Source: JANQIO01 sp043585095
GTDB taxonomy: Bacteria; Pseudomonadota; Gammaproteobacteria; Pseudomonadales; Halieaceae
Direction: 5' to 3'
Length of the DNA stretch: 64,000 bases
Assembly (NCBI GenBank): GCA_043585095.1
Contig: CP121321.1
Coordinates: 3,534,001 to 3,598,000 of the forward strand
The notes beneath the pieces are model-generated. The model ran no database searches. It saw nothing but the letters and a program-made list of their open reading frames with translations, and was not told where the DNA came from. The position numbers were made by a program, and so were the translations under genes. This document shows, piece by piece, positions 17,073 to 25,840 of this stretch (positions are counted from its first letter, which is position 1; each line of letters begins with the position of its first letter).

Positions 17073-18123
17073 GGCTGTCTCCCGTGGCGTTTCCCTTAAC
17101 GTCTTCATGCAGTAGCCAACAGGAGGCGCTATGGCTATCACTAATGATGCTGCTGTCGGGATCCACGCGGTTGCAGATTTTCATGGCCTGCGGGCAACGC
17201 GGGTGGTAGGCGCAGCCCTTTGGAGGTGAAAACAGATCCGGGGGGCTGCCCGGAATGGCGCGCAGAGCTTCCGTGCCTTGCTGGTGGGCGTCTGGCATGG
17301 CCAATTTGAGACCCTGCGTATACGGGTGGCTGGAATTGTAGAAAATCTCGTCGACCGTGCCGTACTCCACCACTTCGCCTGCGTACATTACGGCGACACG
17401 GTCGGCCATGCGGGCTACCACGCCAAGGTCGTGGGTGATCAGCACGATTGCCATGCGGTCTTCTTTCTGGATTTCCTTCATCAGATCCAGCACCTGGTCC
17501 TGGATGGTCACGTCCAGTGCTGTGGTTGGCTCGTCAGCGATCAATAGCTTTGGCGTGCAGGCCAGGCTCATGGCGATCATGACCCGCTGCAGCATGCCGC
17601 CCGAGAACTCGAAGGGGTACTGGCGGGCGCGCTGCGCCGCCTCGGGAATGCGGGTGCGCTGTAACAACCTGACGGCCTCTTTCTGGCCGGCGTCTCTAGA
17701 CAGGCCGCGATGAACCACCAGTGTCTCGGCGATCTGATCACCGATGCGCATGGTAGGGTTTAAAGAGGTCATGGGGTCCTGAAAGATCATGCCCATATCC
17801 GCGCCACGCACTTTATTGAGCTGGGACTGGTCCAGACCAATCAATTCTTTGCCCAGCAGTTTGGCGGAACCGTTGACTATTCGGCCCGGCGGCATGGGTA
17901 TCAATCCCATCAGCGATTGCACGGTCACGGACTTCCCACAGCCGGATTCGCCCACCACGGCGAGCGTCTCGCCGGCATAAACATCGTAGGACACACCACG
18001 CACGGCTCTTACCGTGCCGCCATAGGTGTCGAACTCAACTTCGAGGTCCTTCACGCTTAGCACTGGCGTGCTTTCATCCACCACAGCTGCCTGCCCCGCT
18101 GCTTGAGGATTGGTATCCCTCAT
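17062..18123 (-). CDS. oppD: Peptide ABC transporter ATP-binding protein OppD/DppD
   Basis: First ATPase of the importer. Walker A is GESGCGKSV, the Q-loop MIFQDPMTSLNPTM, the signature FSGGMLQRVMIAMSL, Walker B LLIADEPTTALD and the H-loop THDLG. The C-terminal GCAYHPRCPQAMKIC matches the Opp-type extension. Length 353 aa. The ATG at 18123 follows GGAG and lies ten bases after the oppC stop. Confidence 0.93.
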   Translation of the reverse strand: MRDTNPQAAGQAAVVDESTPVLSVKDLEVEFDTYGGTVRAVRGVSYDVYAGETLAVVGESGCGKSVTVQSLMGLIPMPPGRIVNGSAKLLGKELIGLDQSQLNKVRGADMGMIFQDPMTSLNPTMRIGDQIAETLVVHRGLSRDAGQKEAVRLLQRTRIPEAAQRARQYPFEFSGGMLQRVMIAMSLACTPKLLIADEPTTALDVTIQDQVLDLMKEIQKEDRMAIVLITHDLGVVARMADRVAVMYAGEVVEYGTVDEIFYNSSHPYTQGLKLAMPDAHQQGTEALRAIPGSPPDLFSPPKGCAYHPRCPQAMKICNRVDPDSSIISDSHSASCWLLHEDVKGNATGDSHAG

Positions 18124-18133
18124 CGCTCACTCC

Positions 18134-19534
18134 TCATGCGCGCATCCTGGCATCCATGGCGTCGCGCAGCCCGTCACCCAGCAGATTAAAGGCCAGCACG
18201 GTGATGCTGATGAACATGGCCGGGAACAACAGCTCGTGGGGGTGAGATAGCATGGTGCGAATGCCGTCGTTGCACATCGACCCCCAGCTAGGTGTCGGGG
18301 GAACGACGCCCATGCCTATAAAGGATAAAAACGCTTCAATAAAAATGGCAGTGGGAATAGCAAATGTCAGTGACACCAGAAGAACGCCCATCACGTTGGG
18401 CAGGATATGGCGAAACACCAGGTAAGGCGCATTGGCGCCCATCAGGCGAGCGGCGGCGATGTAGGCTTCCTCGCGTATTTGTAAGACCTGTCCACGCACC
18501 AGGCGCGCTGTCGCCGGCCAGCTCAGTAACACCAGCGCCAGCAGCATGGGGCCAATGCCACTTTCACCCGGACCAAGCCCAAAGGCAATTTTGAAAAGGA
18601 TCATAAACAGCAGGAAGGGCAGCGCGATAACAAAGTCAGCAAAGCGCATCATGACTTCGTCGGTACGGCCGCCGCTATAGCCTGCGAGGCCTCCGTAAAC
18701 CAGCCCGATGGCAACGTACAGCAGCGGCGCACATAGCCCGATAAACAGGGAGGTTCTAGCACCCCACATCAGCCGCGCCAACATGTCGCGACCCAGATAA
18801 TCGGTGCCCAGGGGATGTGACTCGAGCCGGACTTTCGTACCAATCGCCTCGCTGTCGGGAGTACCCTCATCGACCAGGCCGCGATACCGTGCCTCAGACA
18901 GTAAAATCGCCTGCTCCACGTCCACCGGAATGGTGCTGTAACTGCGCGACTCTTCACCATCGTAAAAAGCCGTAACGGAGTAGTAGTAACGACGAGTTTC
19001 CAGGCCCAAGCGGTCTTGATAGCTCAGCTCGAAGGGCAGCAGGCGCACCAGCGGCAGACCAAGATCATCGGCATCGCGAGGCTCTAGCTCATGGCGGTAA
19101 ACCTGATACCCGTCGGCGCCAGCTGCCGCTTCCCAGGCCATACTGACACCCTCGGAATTAGGTGTATTCAGTATCCGCAGGTTTTGCACGGCGCGCGCTG
19201 GGTCTGCTGGTTTATCCGCTGCAATAAGGGTGGTTGCAATCGATGTCGGCGCAACCCTATCGGGAATCACCACCGCGTAGCGACCCGTGTTAGGCGGCTG
19301 GGATATCTGTTCGAGGTCCTGTAGGGCTGGATCAACTGTCCACACCAGGGGCCCGGCCAGCGTGAAGAGCATCAAGCCCACCACAATATACAGCGAGATC
19401 AACGCCCGGCGATTGCTCTTTAATCGTCGCCACACGTCCTGCCAATAGGACAGCGATGGGCGATCGATGCGGTCGCCTTCTCTGGCGAGGTCCAGCGGCT
19501 CGAAGTCTTCCGGTGTCGGCGTATACGCATTCAT
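18134..19534 (-). CDS. oppC: Peptide ABC transporter permease OppC with inserted FnIII-like domain
   Basis: Inner-membrane permease. TM1 is at about residues 44-66. The conserved HPLGTDYLGRDML appears only at about residue 240, whereas it normally follows TM1 within a few dozen residues. The extra stretch, about residues 85-225, contains a fibronectin-III-like pattern at 110-205 (VSMAWEAAAGADGYQVYRHE, YYYSVTAFYDGEES). It should lie in the periplasm between TM1 and TM2. The remaining five TM segments and the EAA loop (AARLMGANAPYLVFRHILPN) are normal. Total length is 466 aa, against about 300 usually. The ATG at 19534 shares one base with the oppB stop; a TTG at 19537 is the alternative. Confidence 0.9.
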   Translation of the reverse strand: MNAYTPTPEDFEPLDLAREGDRIDRPSLSYWQDVWRRLKSNRRALISLYIVVGLMLFTLAGPLVWTVDPALQDLEQISQPPNTGRYAVVIPDRVAPTSIATTLIAADKPADPARAVQNLRILNTPNSEGVSMAWEAAAGADGYQVYRHELEPRDADDLGLPLVRLLPFELSYQDRLGLETRRYYYSVTAFYDGEESRSYSTIPVDVEQAILLSEARYRGLVDEGTPDSEAIGTKVRLESHPLGTDYLGRDMLARLMWGARTSLFIGLCAPLLYVAIGLVYGGLAGYSGGRTDEVMMRFADFVIALPFLLFMILFKIAFGLGPGESGIGPMLLALVLLSWPATARLVRGQVLQIREEAYIAAARLMGANAPYLVFRHILPNVMGVLLVSLTFAIPTAIFIEAFLSFIGMGVVPPTPSWGSMCNDGIRTMLSHPHELLFPAMFISITVLAFNLLGDGLRDAMDARMRA

Positions 19535-20478
19535 CAAGATACGCTCTTGGTCACTTGGATACGGGGATCAATAAAGCCATAAACGATGTCGACGGCAATC
19601 ACCATCAACACCAGAAAGGCGCCATAGAAAACAGTGGTGCCCATAATGACGGTGTAGTCGAGCTGCTGCACGGCCTGCACAAAGTAGCGGCCCAGGCCGG
19701 GTATCGCAAAGACCAATTCCACCACGAAACCGCCGGTGGTAATGGCCGCAATTGCCGGCCCCAATACGGTAACTACTGGCAGGATGGCGTTGCGCAGCTG
19801 ATGGCGGAAAAAAATGCGCCCCGGCGTCAGCCCTTTTGCGCGTGCCGTACGGATGTAATCCTTATCCGCAACTTCCAGCATCGACGAGCGCATCAGGCGC
19901 GTTAGGTAGGCCATGGTGCCCAGTCCCAGCACTAGCGCAGGGACAATCATATGCCCCAGCGTGCCCCAGCCGGCCACCGGCAGCACGGATACGCCCAACA
20001 AACTGTTTAGCCGCAGAATGCCGAGCTGGCCCAGGCCTGCGAAAACGAAGCTGGGCACGGAGACCGCGATGATCACCAGAAACATGATCATATAATCGGG
20101 CATGCGGTCGCGGAATAGCGCCGTGATCGCGCCAAACATAATGCCGCCGCCGGCGGCAAACAGCAGCGCTAACACGCCCAGCATGGCGGATACCGGGAAA
20201 TGCTCAGCGATAATGTCGTTCACGCGCCGGTTTTGTTGCGTAAAGGAAATGCCGAAATCCCCTTGCACGCTGTTTTTCAGGAACAGCAGGTATTGCTGAA
20301 AAACCGGCTTATCAAGACCGTATGCGCGCTCGAGATTGGCTCGAATTTCAGGGCTTACCGCTTTGTCGTTCATTAAGGGGTCGCCGGGCACGGCATGCAT
20401 GCCCCAGAACGTTGCGGTGGCGATAAACCATATGGTGACCACACCAGAGAGTAGTCGTTTGCCCACGTATACCCACAT
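19534..20478 (-). CDS. oppB: Peptide ABC transporter permease OppB/DppB
   Basis: Inner-membrane permease with six hydrophobic segments in 314 aa. Family marks are the N-terminal pore segment GVVTIWFIATATFWGMHAVPGDPL, YGLDKPVFQQYLLFL, the EAA loop TARAKGLTPGRIFFRHQLRN and the C-terminal IPGLGRYFVQAV. The ATG shares one base with the oppA stop (TGATG), indicating coupled translation. It partners the unusual OppC. Confidence 0.93.
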   Translation of the reverse strand: MWVYVGKRLLSGVVTIWFIATATFWGMHAVPGDPLMNDKAVSPEIRANLERAYGLDKPVFQQYLLFLKNSVQGDFGISFTQQNRRVNDIIAEHFPVSAMLGVLALLFAAGGGIMFGAITALFRDRMPDYMIMFLVIIAVSVPSFVFAGLGQLGILRLNSLLGVSVLPVAGWGTLGHMIVPALVLGLGTMAYLTRLMRSSMLEVADKDYIRTARAKGLTPGRIFFRHQLRNAILPVVTVLGPAIAAITTGGFVVELVFAIPGLGRYFVQAVQQLDYTVIMGTTVFYGAFLVLMVIAVDIVYGFIDPRIQVTKSVS

Positions 20479-22151
20479 CAGGGTTGCCCTCCGGCGAGCC
20501 TGGGTTCATCGGGCGCGCTGTCTACGATATAGCTGTAGTTGTAATTGGGGTCGCCACCGATGCGGCTGCGGCGCACGCCGCCCAGGCGCTTATCCTGAGC
20601 ATAGATGTAGCCGCGCTCATACTGGGGCAGGATGATGACGTCCTCAAAGATTAGCTCCTGCAGCTGGGCAAAGAGCTGATTGCGGCGGCGCTGATCCGTG
20701 GTTTGCTGGGCTTCTTCCACCAGCGCGTCATAACGCGGATTCTTGTAACGCCCTCTGTTGTTCAAATTCCAGGAGGTGAACAAATCGGCGAAGGTCATCG
20801 CGTCGTTGTAATCCGGGCCCCAGCCTGCGCCTACCATGTCGTAGTCGCCCGCTGTCATTTTGGCGAGGCGCTGCTTGAAGATCTGTCGATCCAGTTTGAT
20901 CTCTAACCCGAGATGGCGCGACATGACGTTTTGAAAGTGCTCGCCTTGTTTGTTGGAGCCCGGCGTGTCGCTGAGCAACAGCGTCAACGGCGGAATGTCG
21001 TCAAGGCCCAGCTCTTGTTTGGCCAGCTCCAGATACTTGCGGCCGAGCGCAATGCTGATTTCAGGTTTTTGCGGCGGGTATTGAGCCTGCAGGCTTTTGC
21101 CGTCATCGCCGCGCAGCCAGGCCGGGAACAGTGAGTAGGCGGGCACGTTGCCCGGCACGGCGACCACTTTGTAGGTGAGTTCAGCCGCGTCGTATACCGC
21201 CTGCATGGCGCGGCGTAGGTTGCGATTGCTGGTCGGCCGGCTCTCGCGATGATTAAAGCCAACATAAAAGACGGTGCCATCGCGATGCGCCTTCAGTTTC
21301 TGACGCTCTCGCAGCGCCATCTTCATGGCCGATACGTCCAGCGAGGTGGCCATGGCGATCTTATCGTCCATAAACAGGTTAAAGCGCGCGTTCGAGTCAG
21401 AGGTGAAATAGGGAACGTTAATCGCATTGAGTGAGACCTGATCGCGACGCCAATAATGCGGATTTTTCTCCATCCGCATCGACGCGCCATGCACCCACTT
21501 GGTGAGCATATAGGGTCCGTTGGACAGCAGGTTTTCGGCTTCAGCGGCGTAAAGGCGCCCCTGTGCTTTAAAGAAATCCTCGCGTATGGGGCGGAAGCTG
21601 ATAAAGGTGACGAGATCGAGAAAGTAGGCGGTGGGTGAAACCAGTTCCGCGACCAGCGTGTGATCGTCGATGGCTTTAACGCCCAGCTTCTCCGGTGCCA
21701 TGGAGCCGGCGATGATGGATTCACCGTTAGTCAGTGTTCGCATCAAAAAGGCGTACTCCGACGCATTCGACGGGTTGGCAACCTGCTGCCAGGCAAACAC
21801 AAAATCGTGTGCCGTGACCGGCTTGCCGTCACTCCAGCGCGCGTCTTTACGCAACCAGAAGGTTGCATGCGTATCAGTGAGCTCCCAGCGCTCGGCGACG
21901 CCGCCAACCAAATTGTTATTCACATCCAGTGCCATCAGACCTTCGGTGATGTGGTCCAGCACCATAAAAGACACCTGATCGGTCGCGCGCACGCTGTTGA
22001 GCCACTGGGGTTCTTCCGTCATCGCGACGGCAATCTCATTGTTATCCGGGTCAATGGCGGGGGGTACGGCAAAGGCCGCAGCGGACCAAAGGCCTGCCAG
22101 CAGGCAGCCCACTATCGTGCGGGCCGAGCGGGTGCATCGAGTCGGCATCAT
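20478..22151 (-). CDS. oppA: Periplasmic oligopeptide-binding protein (SBP family 5)
   Basis: Solute receptor for the peptide importer. An N-terminal signal peptide ends near residue 28 (AAFAVPP) with no lipobox, so the protein should be free in the periplasm. SBP_bac_5 features are EEPQWLNSVRATDQVS, WRKDARWSDGKPVTAHDFVFAW (split by sequence gaps in other families), NPHYWR and the C-terminal LQELIFEDVIILPQYERGY. Length 557 aa matches OppA/MppA. It is first in oppABCDF and starts 55 bases downstream of rpiA on the same strand, so promoter placement is unclear. The substrate could be oligopeptides or murein peptides. Confidence 0.9.
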   Translation of the reverse strand: MMPTRCTRSARTIVGCLLAGLWSAAAFAVPPAIDPDNNEIAVAMTEEPQWLNSVRATDQVSFMVLDHITEGLMALDVNNNLVGGVAERWELTDTHATFWLRKDARWSDGKPVTAHDFVFAWQQVANPSNASEYAFLMRTLTNGESIIAGSMAPEKLGVKAIDDHTLVAELVSPTAYFLDLVTFISFRPIREDFFKAQGRLYAAEAENLLSNGPYMLTKWVHGASMRMEKNPHYWRRDQVSLNAINVPYFTSDSNARFNLFMDDKIAMATSLDVSAMKMALRERQKLKAHRDGTVFYVGFNHRESRPTSNRNLRRAMQAVYDAAELTYKVVAVPGNVPAYSLFPAWLRGDDGKSLQAQYPPQKPEISIALGRKYLELAKQELGLDDIPPLTLLLSDTPGSNKQGEHFQNVMSRHLGLEIKLDRQIFKQRLAKMTAGDYDMVGAGWGPDYNDAMTFADLFTSWNLNNRGRYKNPRYDALVEEAQQTTDQRRRNQLFAQLQELIFEDVIILPQYERGYIYAQDKRLGGVRRSRIGGDPNYNYSYIVDSAPDEPRLAGGQP

Positions 22152-22206
22152 CAGGGTGCTGTCGCTAGCAGTATGCGTTGTGTTGATGGAAGTGTCGCAG
22201 AGCGTA

Positions 22207-22881
22207 TCACTCGGCGAACAGGGTTGCTACGCCATCCGCGCTGCCAAGCAGCAGGACGTCAGCAGGGCGGTGAGCAAATAGCCCGTTGGTCACAACGCCA
22301 ACAATATCGTTGATTGCTCTCTCGGTTTCGAAAGGCGTTGCAATTGAAAAATTGTAGACATCCAGAATGACATTGCCATTGTCGGTGGTAACCCCGTCGC
22401 GATACACCGGGTCGCCGCCCAGCTTGACCAACTGGCGTGCTACGTAACTGCGTGCCATCGGTATCACTTCAACCGGCAGCGGGAAGTTGCCCAGCGTATG
22501 CACCAGCTTGGATTCGTCGGCGATGCAGATAAATTCGTTGGCAACGGCGGCGACAATTTTTTCGCGCGTAAGCGCGGCGCCGCCGCCCTTTATGAGCTGC
22601 AGGGCGCGATTGCTTTCGTCCGCGCCATCGATATAAAAATCTACTTTATCGACGCTATTGAGATCGAATACCGGAATGCCGTGGTCGCGCAAGCGCTGCG
22701 CCGAGCTTTCAGAGCTGGCTACGGTGGCCTCTATCTGGCCGCTGATGCTGCCAAGCTGATCGATGAAATGGTTGGCTGTAGATCCGGTGCCGATGCCGAT
22801 AACTGTATCCCGCTCCAGCCTTGGCTGTATTCTCGCCAACGCAGCGGTGGCGACGGCCTTTTTCATTTCGTCTTGATTCAC
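22207..22881 (-). CDS. rpiA: Ribose-5-phosphate isomerase A
   Basis: Interconverts ribose 5-phosphate and ribulose 5-phosphate in the pentose phosphate pathway. Motifs are GIGTGSTANHFID (phosphate loop), DFYIDGADE, IKGGGAALTREKI (active-site Lys and Glu) and the C-terminal GVVTNGLFAHRPADVLL. Length 224 aa is normal. The GTG at 22881 matches the E. coli start (M-x-Q-D-E-x-K-K). It is divergent from ilvA across a 172-base region that must hold both promoters. Confidence 0.96.
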   Translation of the reverse strand: MNQDEMKKAVATAALARIQPRLERDTVIGIGTGSTANHFIDQLGSISGQIEATVASSESSAQRLRDHGIPVFDLNSVDKVDFYIDGADESNRALQLIKGGGAALTREKIVAAVANEFICIADESKLVHTLGNFPLPVEVIPMARSYVARQLVKLGGDPVYRDGVTTDNGNVILDVYNFSIATPFETERAINDIVGVVTNGLFAHRPADVLLLGSADGVATLFAE

Positions 22882-23053
22882 GGTTGTGCATGTCCTCGAT
22901 GACGGTCTTTTGGGCGGGCATTATAGGCAGAGCCCGGCAGGCTTCGACAGCCTTCGCAGCCAATTTGGCCAAGACGCCAAGATTCAGGCAGGGGCGCTAT
23001 CAGTTTCGCTTGGCCTCCATTACTATTGCGGGCTCATTCTTGAGCCTGTTGTG

Positions 23054-24586
23054 ATGCCCCAGTCCTACGTAAAACGAATCCTCGAGTCACGCGTTTACGA
23101 CGTCGCGCGCGAAACGCCAATCGACCATGCCCGCATGCTGTCGGAGCGTTTTGGCAACCGTATTCTTGTTAAGCGGGAAGACCTGCAGCCGGTCTTCTCC
23201 TTCAAGGTACGCGGCGCGTATAACAAGCTCAGCCGTCTCAGCGAGGCGCAGCGTGCGCAGGGCGTGATTGCCGCATCGGCGGGCAACCATGCGCAGGGTC
23301 TGGCCTATTCTGCCAATCGTCTGGGCGTGAAAGCGACCATTGTGATGCCGGTGACAACACCGGGTATCAAGGTAGACGGCGTCAGGTCACACGGCGCCAA
23401 AGTGGTGCTACACGGCGACACCTTCGACGAGGCGTCCTCTTATGCTCAGGGGCTGGTTGAAGAGCAGGGCCTCATCTACGTGCCGCCCTACGATGATCCC
23501 GACGTGATTGCTGGCCAGGGCACCGTTGGCATGGAGATCGTGCGCCAACACCCCGATCCTATCGAAGCGATTTTCGTGCCCGTCGGTGGCGGTGGACTGC
23601 TAGCCGGCATAGCGGCGTTTATTAAATATGTGCGGCCTGACATCAAGCTGATTGGCGTAGAGCCAGAAGACGCCGCGTGCTTAAAGTCTGCGCTGGAAAA
23701 AGGCCGCCGAGTGAAGCTCAAGGAGGTAGGCATTTTTGCCGACGGCGTCGCCGTGGCACAAATCGGTAAAGAGCCCTTCCGCATCATCCGGGATACGGTC
23801 GATGAGGTGATTACCGCTACCACCGACGAGATGTGCGCCGCGATCAAGGATATGTTCGATGACACGCGCTCTATCGCCGAACCCGCCGGCGCAATTGCCC
23901 TGGCAGGGTTGAAAAAATACATCGAACGCACCGGCGTCAGCGGCAAAACGCTGATGGCGATTCACAGCGGCGCAAACACCAATTTTGATCGGCTTCGTTA
24001 CATCTCCGAGCGCACTGAAATTGGCGAGAAGCGCGAGATCGTTCTCAGCGTCAATATCCCGGAACGGCCGGGTAGCTTTAAGGCGTTTTGCGCGGCACTG
24101 GGTAAGCGCAGCATTACCGAGTTTAACTACCGCTATACCGGACACAGCAGTGATGGCGTGCCTGACGCGCACATCTTCGTCGGCCTAAAGGTCGCTGAAG
24201 GTTATAGCGAGGTTGATGAGGTAATCAGGCCGCTGCGTGAAAAGGGCTATCCGGTAGCGGATCTCACCGACAATGAACTCGCCAAGCTCCACGTTCGCCA
24301 TATGGTAGGCGGCCCGGCGCCGCATGCCCTTGAGAACGAGCGGGTGTTCAGAGTGGAGTTTCCGGAGCGTCCCGGCGCCCTGCTGAACTTCCTCAATAAG
24401 CTGGGTAAGCGCTGGAATATTTCCCTGTTCCACTATCGTAGTCACGGCGCCGCCTATGGGCGCGTGCTGGTTGGTTTGCAGGTAGAGGATGGCGAACACC
24501 GCGAAGTGCTTGCCGCGCTACAGCGCACCCAATACCGATTCTGGGAAGAAACCGACAACCCGGCTTATCAGATGTATTTGGGCTAG
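23054..24586 (+). CDS. ilvA: Biosynthetic threonine deaminase (threonine ammonia-lyase)
   Basis: PLP enzyme converting threonine to 2-oxobutanoate, the first step to isoleucine. The PLP Lys is in VFSFKVRGAYNK; the Gly-rich phosphate loop is VPVGGGGLLAGIA; SAGNHAQG is present. Two C-terminal ACT-like regulatory modules are clear (NIPERPGSFKAF and FPERPGALLNFLNKLG), so isoleucine feedback is expected. Length 510 aa from the ATG at 23054 is close to E. coli IlvA (514). The frame is open back to 22886 through the intergenic region. A GTG at 23051 immediately before the ATG is possible. Confidence 0.95.
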   Translation: MPQSYVKRILESRVYDVARETPIDHARMLSERFGNRILVKREDLQPVFSFKVRGAYNKLSRLSEAQRAQGVIAASAGNHAQGLAYSANRLGVKATIVMPVTTPGIKVDGVRSHGAKVVLHGDTFDEASSYAQGLVEEQGLIYVPPYDDPDVIAGQGTVGMEIVRQHPDPIEAIFVPVGGGGLLAGIAAFIKYVRPDIKLIGVEPEDAACLKSALEKGRRVKLKEVGIFADGVAVAQIGKEPFRIIRDTVDEVITATTDEMCAAIKDMFDDTRSIAEPAGAIALAGLKKYIERTGVSGKTLMAIHSGANTNFDRLRYISERTEIGEKREIVLSVNIPERPGSFKAFCAALGKRSITEFNYRYTGHSSDGVPDAHIFVGLKVAEGYSEVDEVIRPLREKGYPVADLTDNELAKLHVRHMVGGPAPHALENERVFRVEFPERPGALLNFLNKLGKRWNISLFHYRSHGAAYGRVLVGLQVEDGEHREVLAALQRTQYRFWEETDNPAYQMYLG

Positions 24587-24629
24587 TTGTTCCTGGCTCC
24601 GGCGCACACTTAAGGCCAAATATCCGGCG

Positions 24630-24647
24630 GCGAAGTCTTCACTTCGC
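24630..24647 (+). terminator. Hairpin after ilvA, possible terminator
   Basis: GCGAAGT, loop CTTC, ACTTCGC gives a perfect 7-bp stem 43 bases after the ilvA stop. The following bases are not T-rich, so intrinsic termination is uncertain. Confidence 0.35.
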
Positions 24648-24782
24648 TTGCAGCCCTTATGGCACCTCCCTTGAAACGCTATTTCAGGAAGCTAGCGGGG
24701 GCTTGCTTTTTATCTTCATTGGCCTACACTCGGCAATTCTTGTGGCAAATTACCAAAAAACGCGGTTGCAAGATTCTTTATA

Positions 24783-24848
24783 GACCGCTTAGGGCTGTTT
24801 ATAAGACCGCTCAGGGCTGTTTCTTTAGAGGACCGCTCAGGGCTGTGT
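24783..24848 (+). repeat. Three direct repeats related to the 6S-flanking array, inverted
   Basis: An 18-mer of consensus GACCGCTCAGGGCTGTTT occurs at 24783, 24805 and 24831. The preceding TTTATAAGACCGCT is identical over 14 bases to the minus strand of the array unit near 27200. These are therefore partial copies of the same repeat family in the opposite orientation. Confidence 0.75.
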
Positions 24849-25046
24849 TTACTGGACAGTACGTTTAGGTAATCAAGAAAGTACGAAAGCTTTAACAGAA
24901 AGCGCTGGTAAAAGCGCTACAGACATAAGGAAGGCGGCCCGGCCCGTAATGCCGCCGACGTAACAGGGTGTGATTGAACAGAGCAAAAGCGCGCGGACAT
25001 GACGCGCCTATCTCGACAATCTGGTTGTACAGTGAGGGCAATAGTT

Positions 25047-25214
25047 GTGAAGAGAAAACCTGACCTACTTGTAGTGCTTCTGGCCGCCTTTGGCCTGGGT
25101 ATCATCGCAACCATGATGGCGCCAATAAGCGCGAGCAGATCTGTTGCCGAGCCAGTGTCCGCATTGCAGGCTGGCGTATTGACGTCGCAGGAGATTGTAA
25201 CGGGCGGTTCCTAG
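25047..25214 (+). CDS. Small single-pass membrane protein, unknown
   Basis: A 55-aa protein from the GTG at 25047, with GAGGG eight bases upstream. After a basic start (KRKPD) there is one hydrophobic segment, LLVVLLAAFGLGIIATMMA, then a short polar tail. Similar short proteins with a K-R-K-P-D start occur in marine gammaproteobacteria as I recall, but no function is known to me. The same frame is open to 24999. It stands alone between ilvA and fau, and could still be spurious. Confidence 0.5.
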   Translation: MKRKPDLLVVLLAAFGLGIIATMMAPISASRSVAEPVSALQAGVLTSQEIVTGGS

Positions 25215-25249
25215 ATGTTCCGGGGCGGGTTAACCCGTCCCCCCCTCAG

Positions 25250-25840
25250 TTATATACAGCGCCTATTCAATGTACTTTCTGTTATGCAGAGCGTTATACC
25301 TACATCCCAGGCATCTATTGGCAGCGCTTCACATCGCTGGCACTCGTGTGCGATTCCTACAAGCGTGGGCGTTTTCTTATGCACACGGCGGCGCTGAAAA
25401 TACCGATCGTAATACCCACCCCCCATACCGAGGCGGCCTCCCTGCTCGGTAAAGCCCACTAGCGGCATCAAAACAATATCGAGCCGGTCAGCTGCAATCG
25501 CGGCCCGCGCTGGTAATGGCTCAGGAATGCCAAAACGATTGCGTCTTAGCTGATCACCGCGGCGATAAAGCGCAAACACCATGTAGCCATTTTGGCCAAT
25601 TCGCGGCAGGTACACTGACTTACCCAGGGTCCAGCAGCGCTTTGCGAGCGGCATAAGATCAGGTTCACCGTCTGCCGCCATATACAGTGCGATATGCCCA
25701 GCGCTCTGAAACCAATTCTGCCTGACGACCGACTCTGTGATCAGTCGGCTGTGCCGTTCCTGTGCAACGGCACTCAGCGCCCGACGCCGGGCGCGCAGCT
25801 CTCGCCGCAGCGTCGCTTTATCAGTTTGAATGGATGACAT
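25250..25840 (-). CDS. fau: 5-formyltetrahydrofolate cyclo-ligase
   Basis: ATP-dependent enzyme recycling 5-formyl-THF to 5,10-methenyl-THF (YgfA/MTHFS family). Conserved marks are LRRELRARRRALS at the N-terminus, HIALYMAADGEPDLMPL, RFGIPEP and the C-terminal signature LMPLVGFTEQGGRLGMGGGYYDRYF. Length 196 aa is normal. It lies downstream of ssrS on the same strand, the conserved zapA-ssrS-fau arrangement, but here repeats and a reductase gene separate the two. Confidence 0.92.
   Translation of the reverse strand: MSSIQTDKATLRRELRARRRALSAVAQERHSRLITESVVRQNWFQSAGHIALYMAADGEPDLMPLAKRCWTLGKSVYLPRIGQNGYMVFALYRRGDQLRRNRFGIPEPLPARAAIAADRLDIVLMPLVGFTEQGGRLGMGGGYYDRYFQRRRVHKKTPTLVGIAHECQRCEALPIDAWDVGITLCITESTLNRRCI

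Larger units (their letters stand above)
24587..25046. other. 460-base non-coding stretch after ilvA
   Basis: No convincing gene. It contains a hairpin near 24630, three direct repeats at 24783-24848, a self-complementary AGCGCT pair near 24901, and a GGCGGC/GCCGCC inverted pair at 24933-24956. The density of short repeats suggests structured or mobile repeat DNA related to the array near 26797-27280. Confidence 0.6.

Noticed and set aside
21660..22313. Long plus-strand open frame of 217 codons opposite oppA
   Set aside because: It lies entirely against oppA and rpiA, which have clear family motifs, and its product has no recognisable domain; it is a GC-rich shadow frame.
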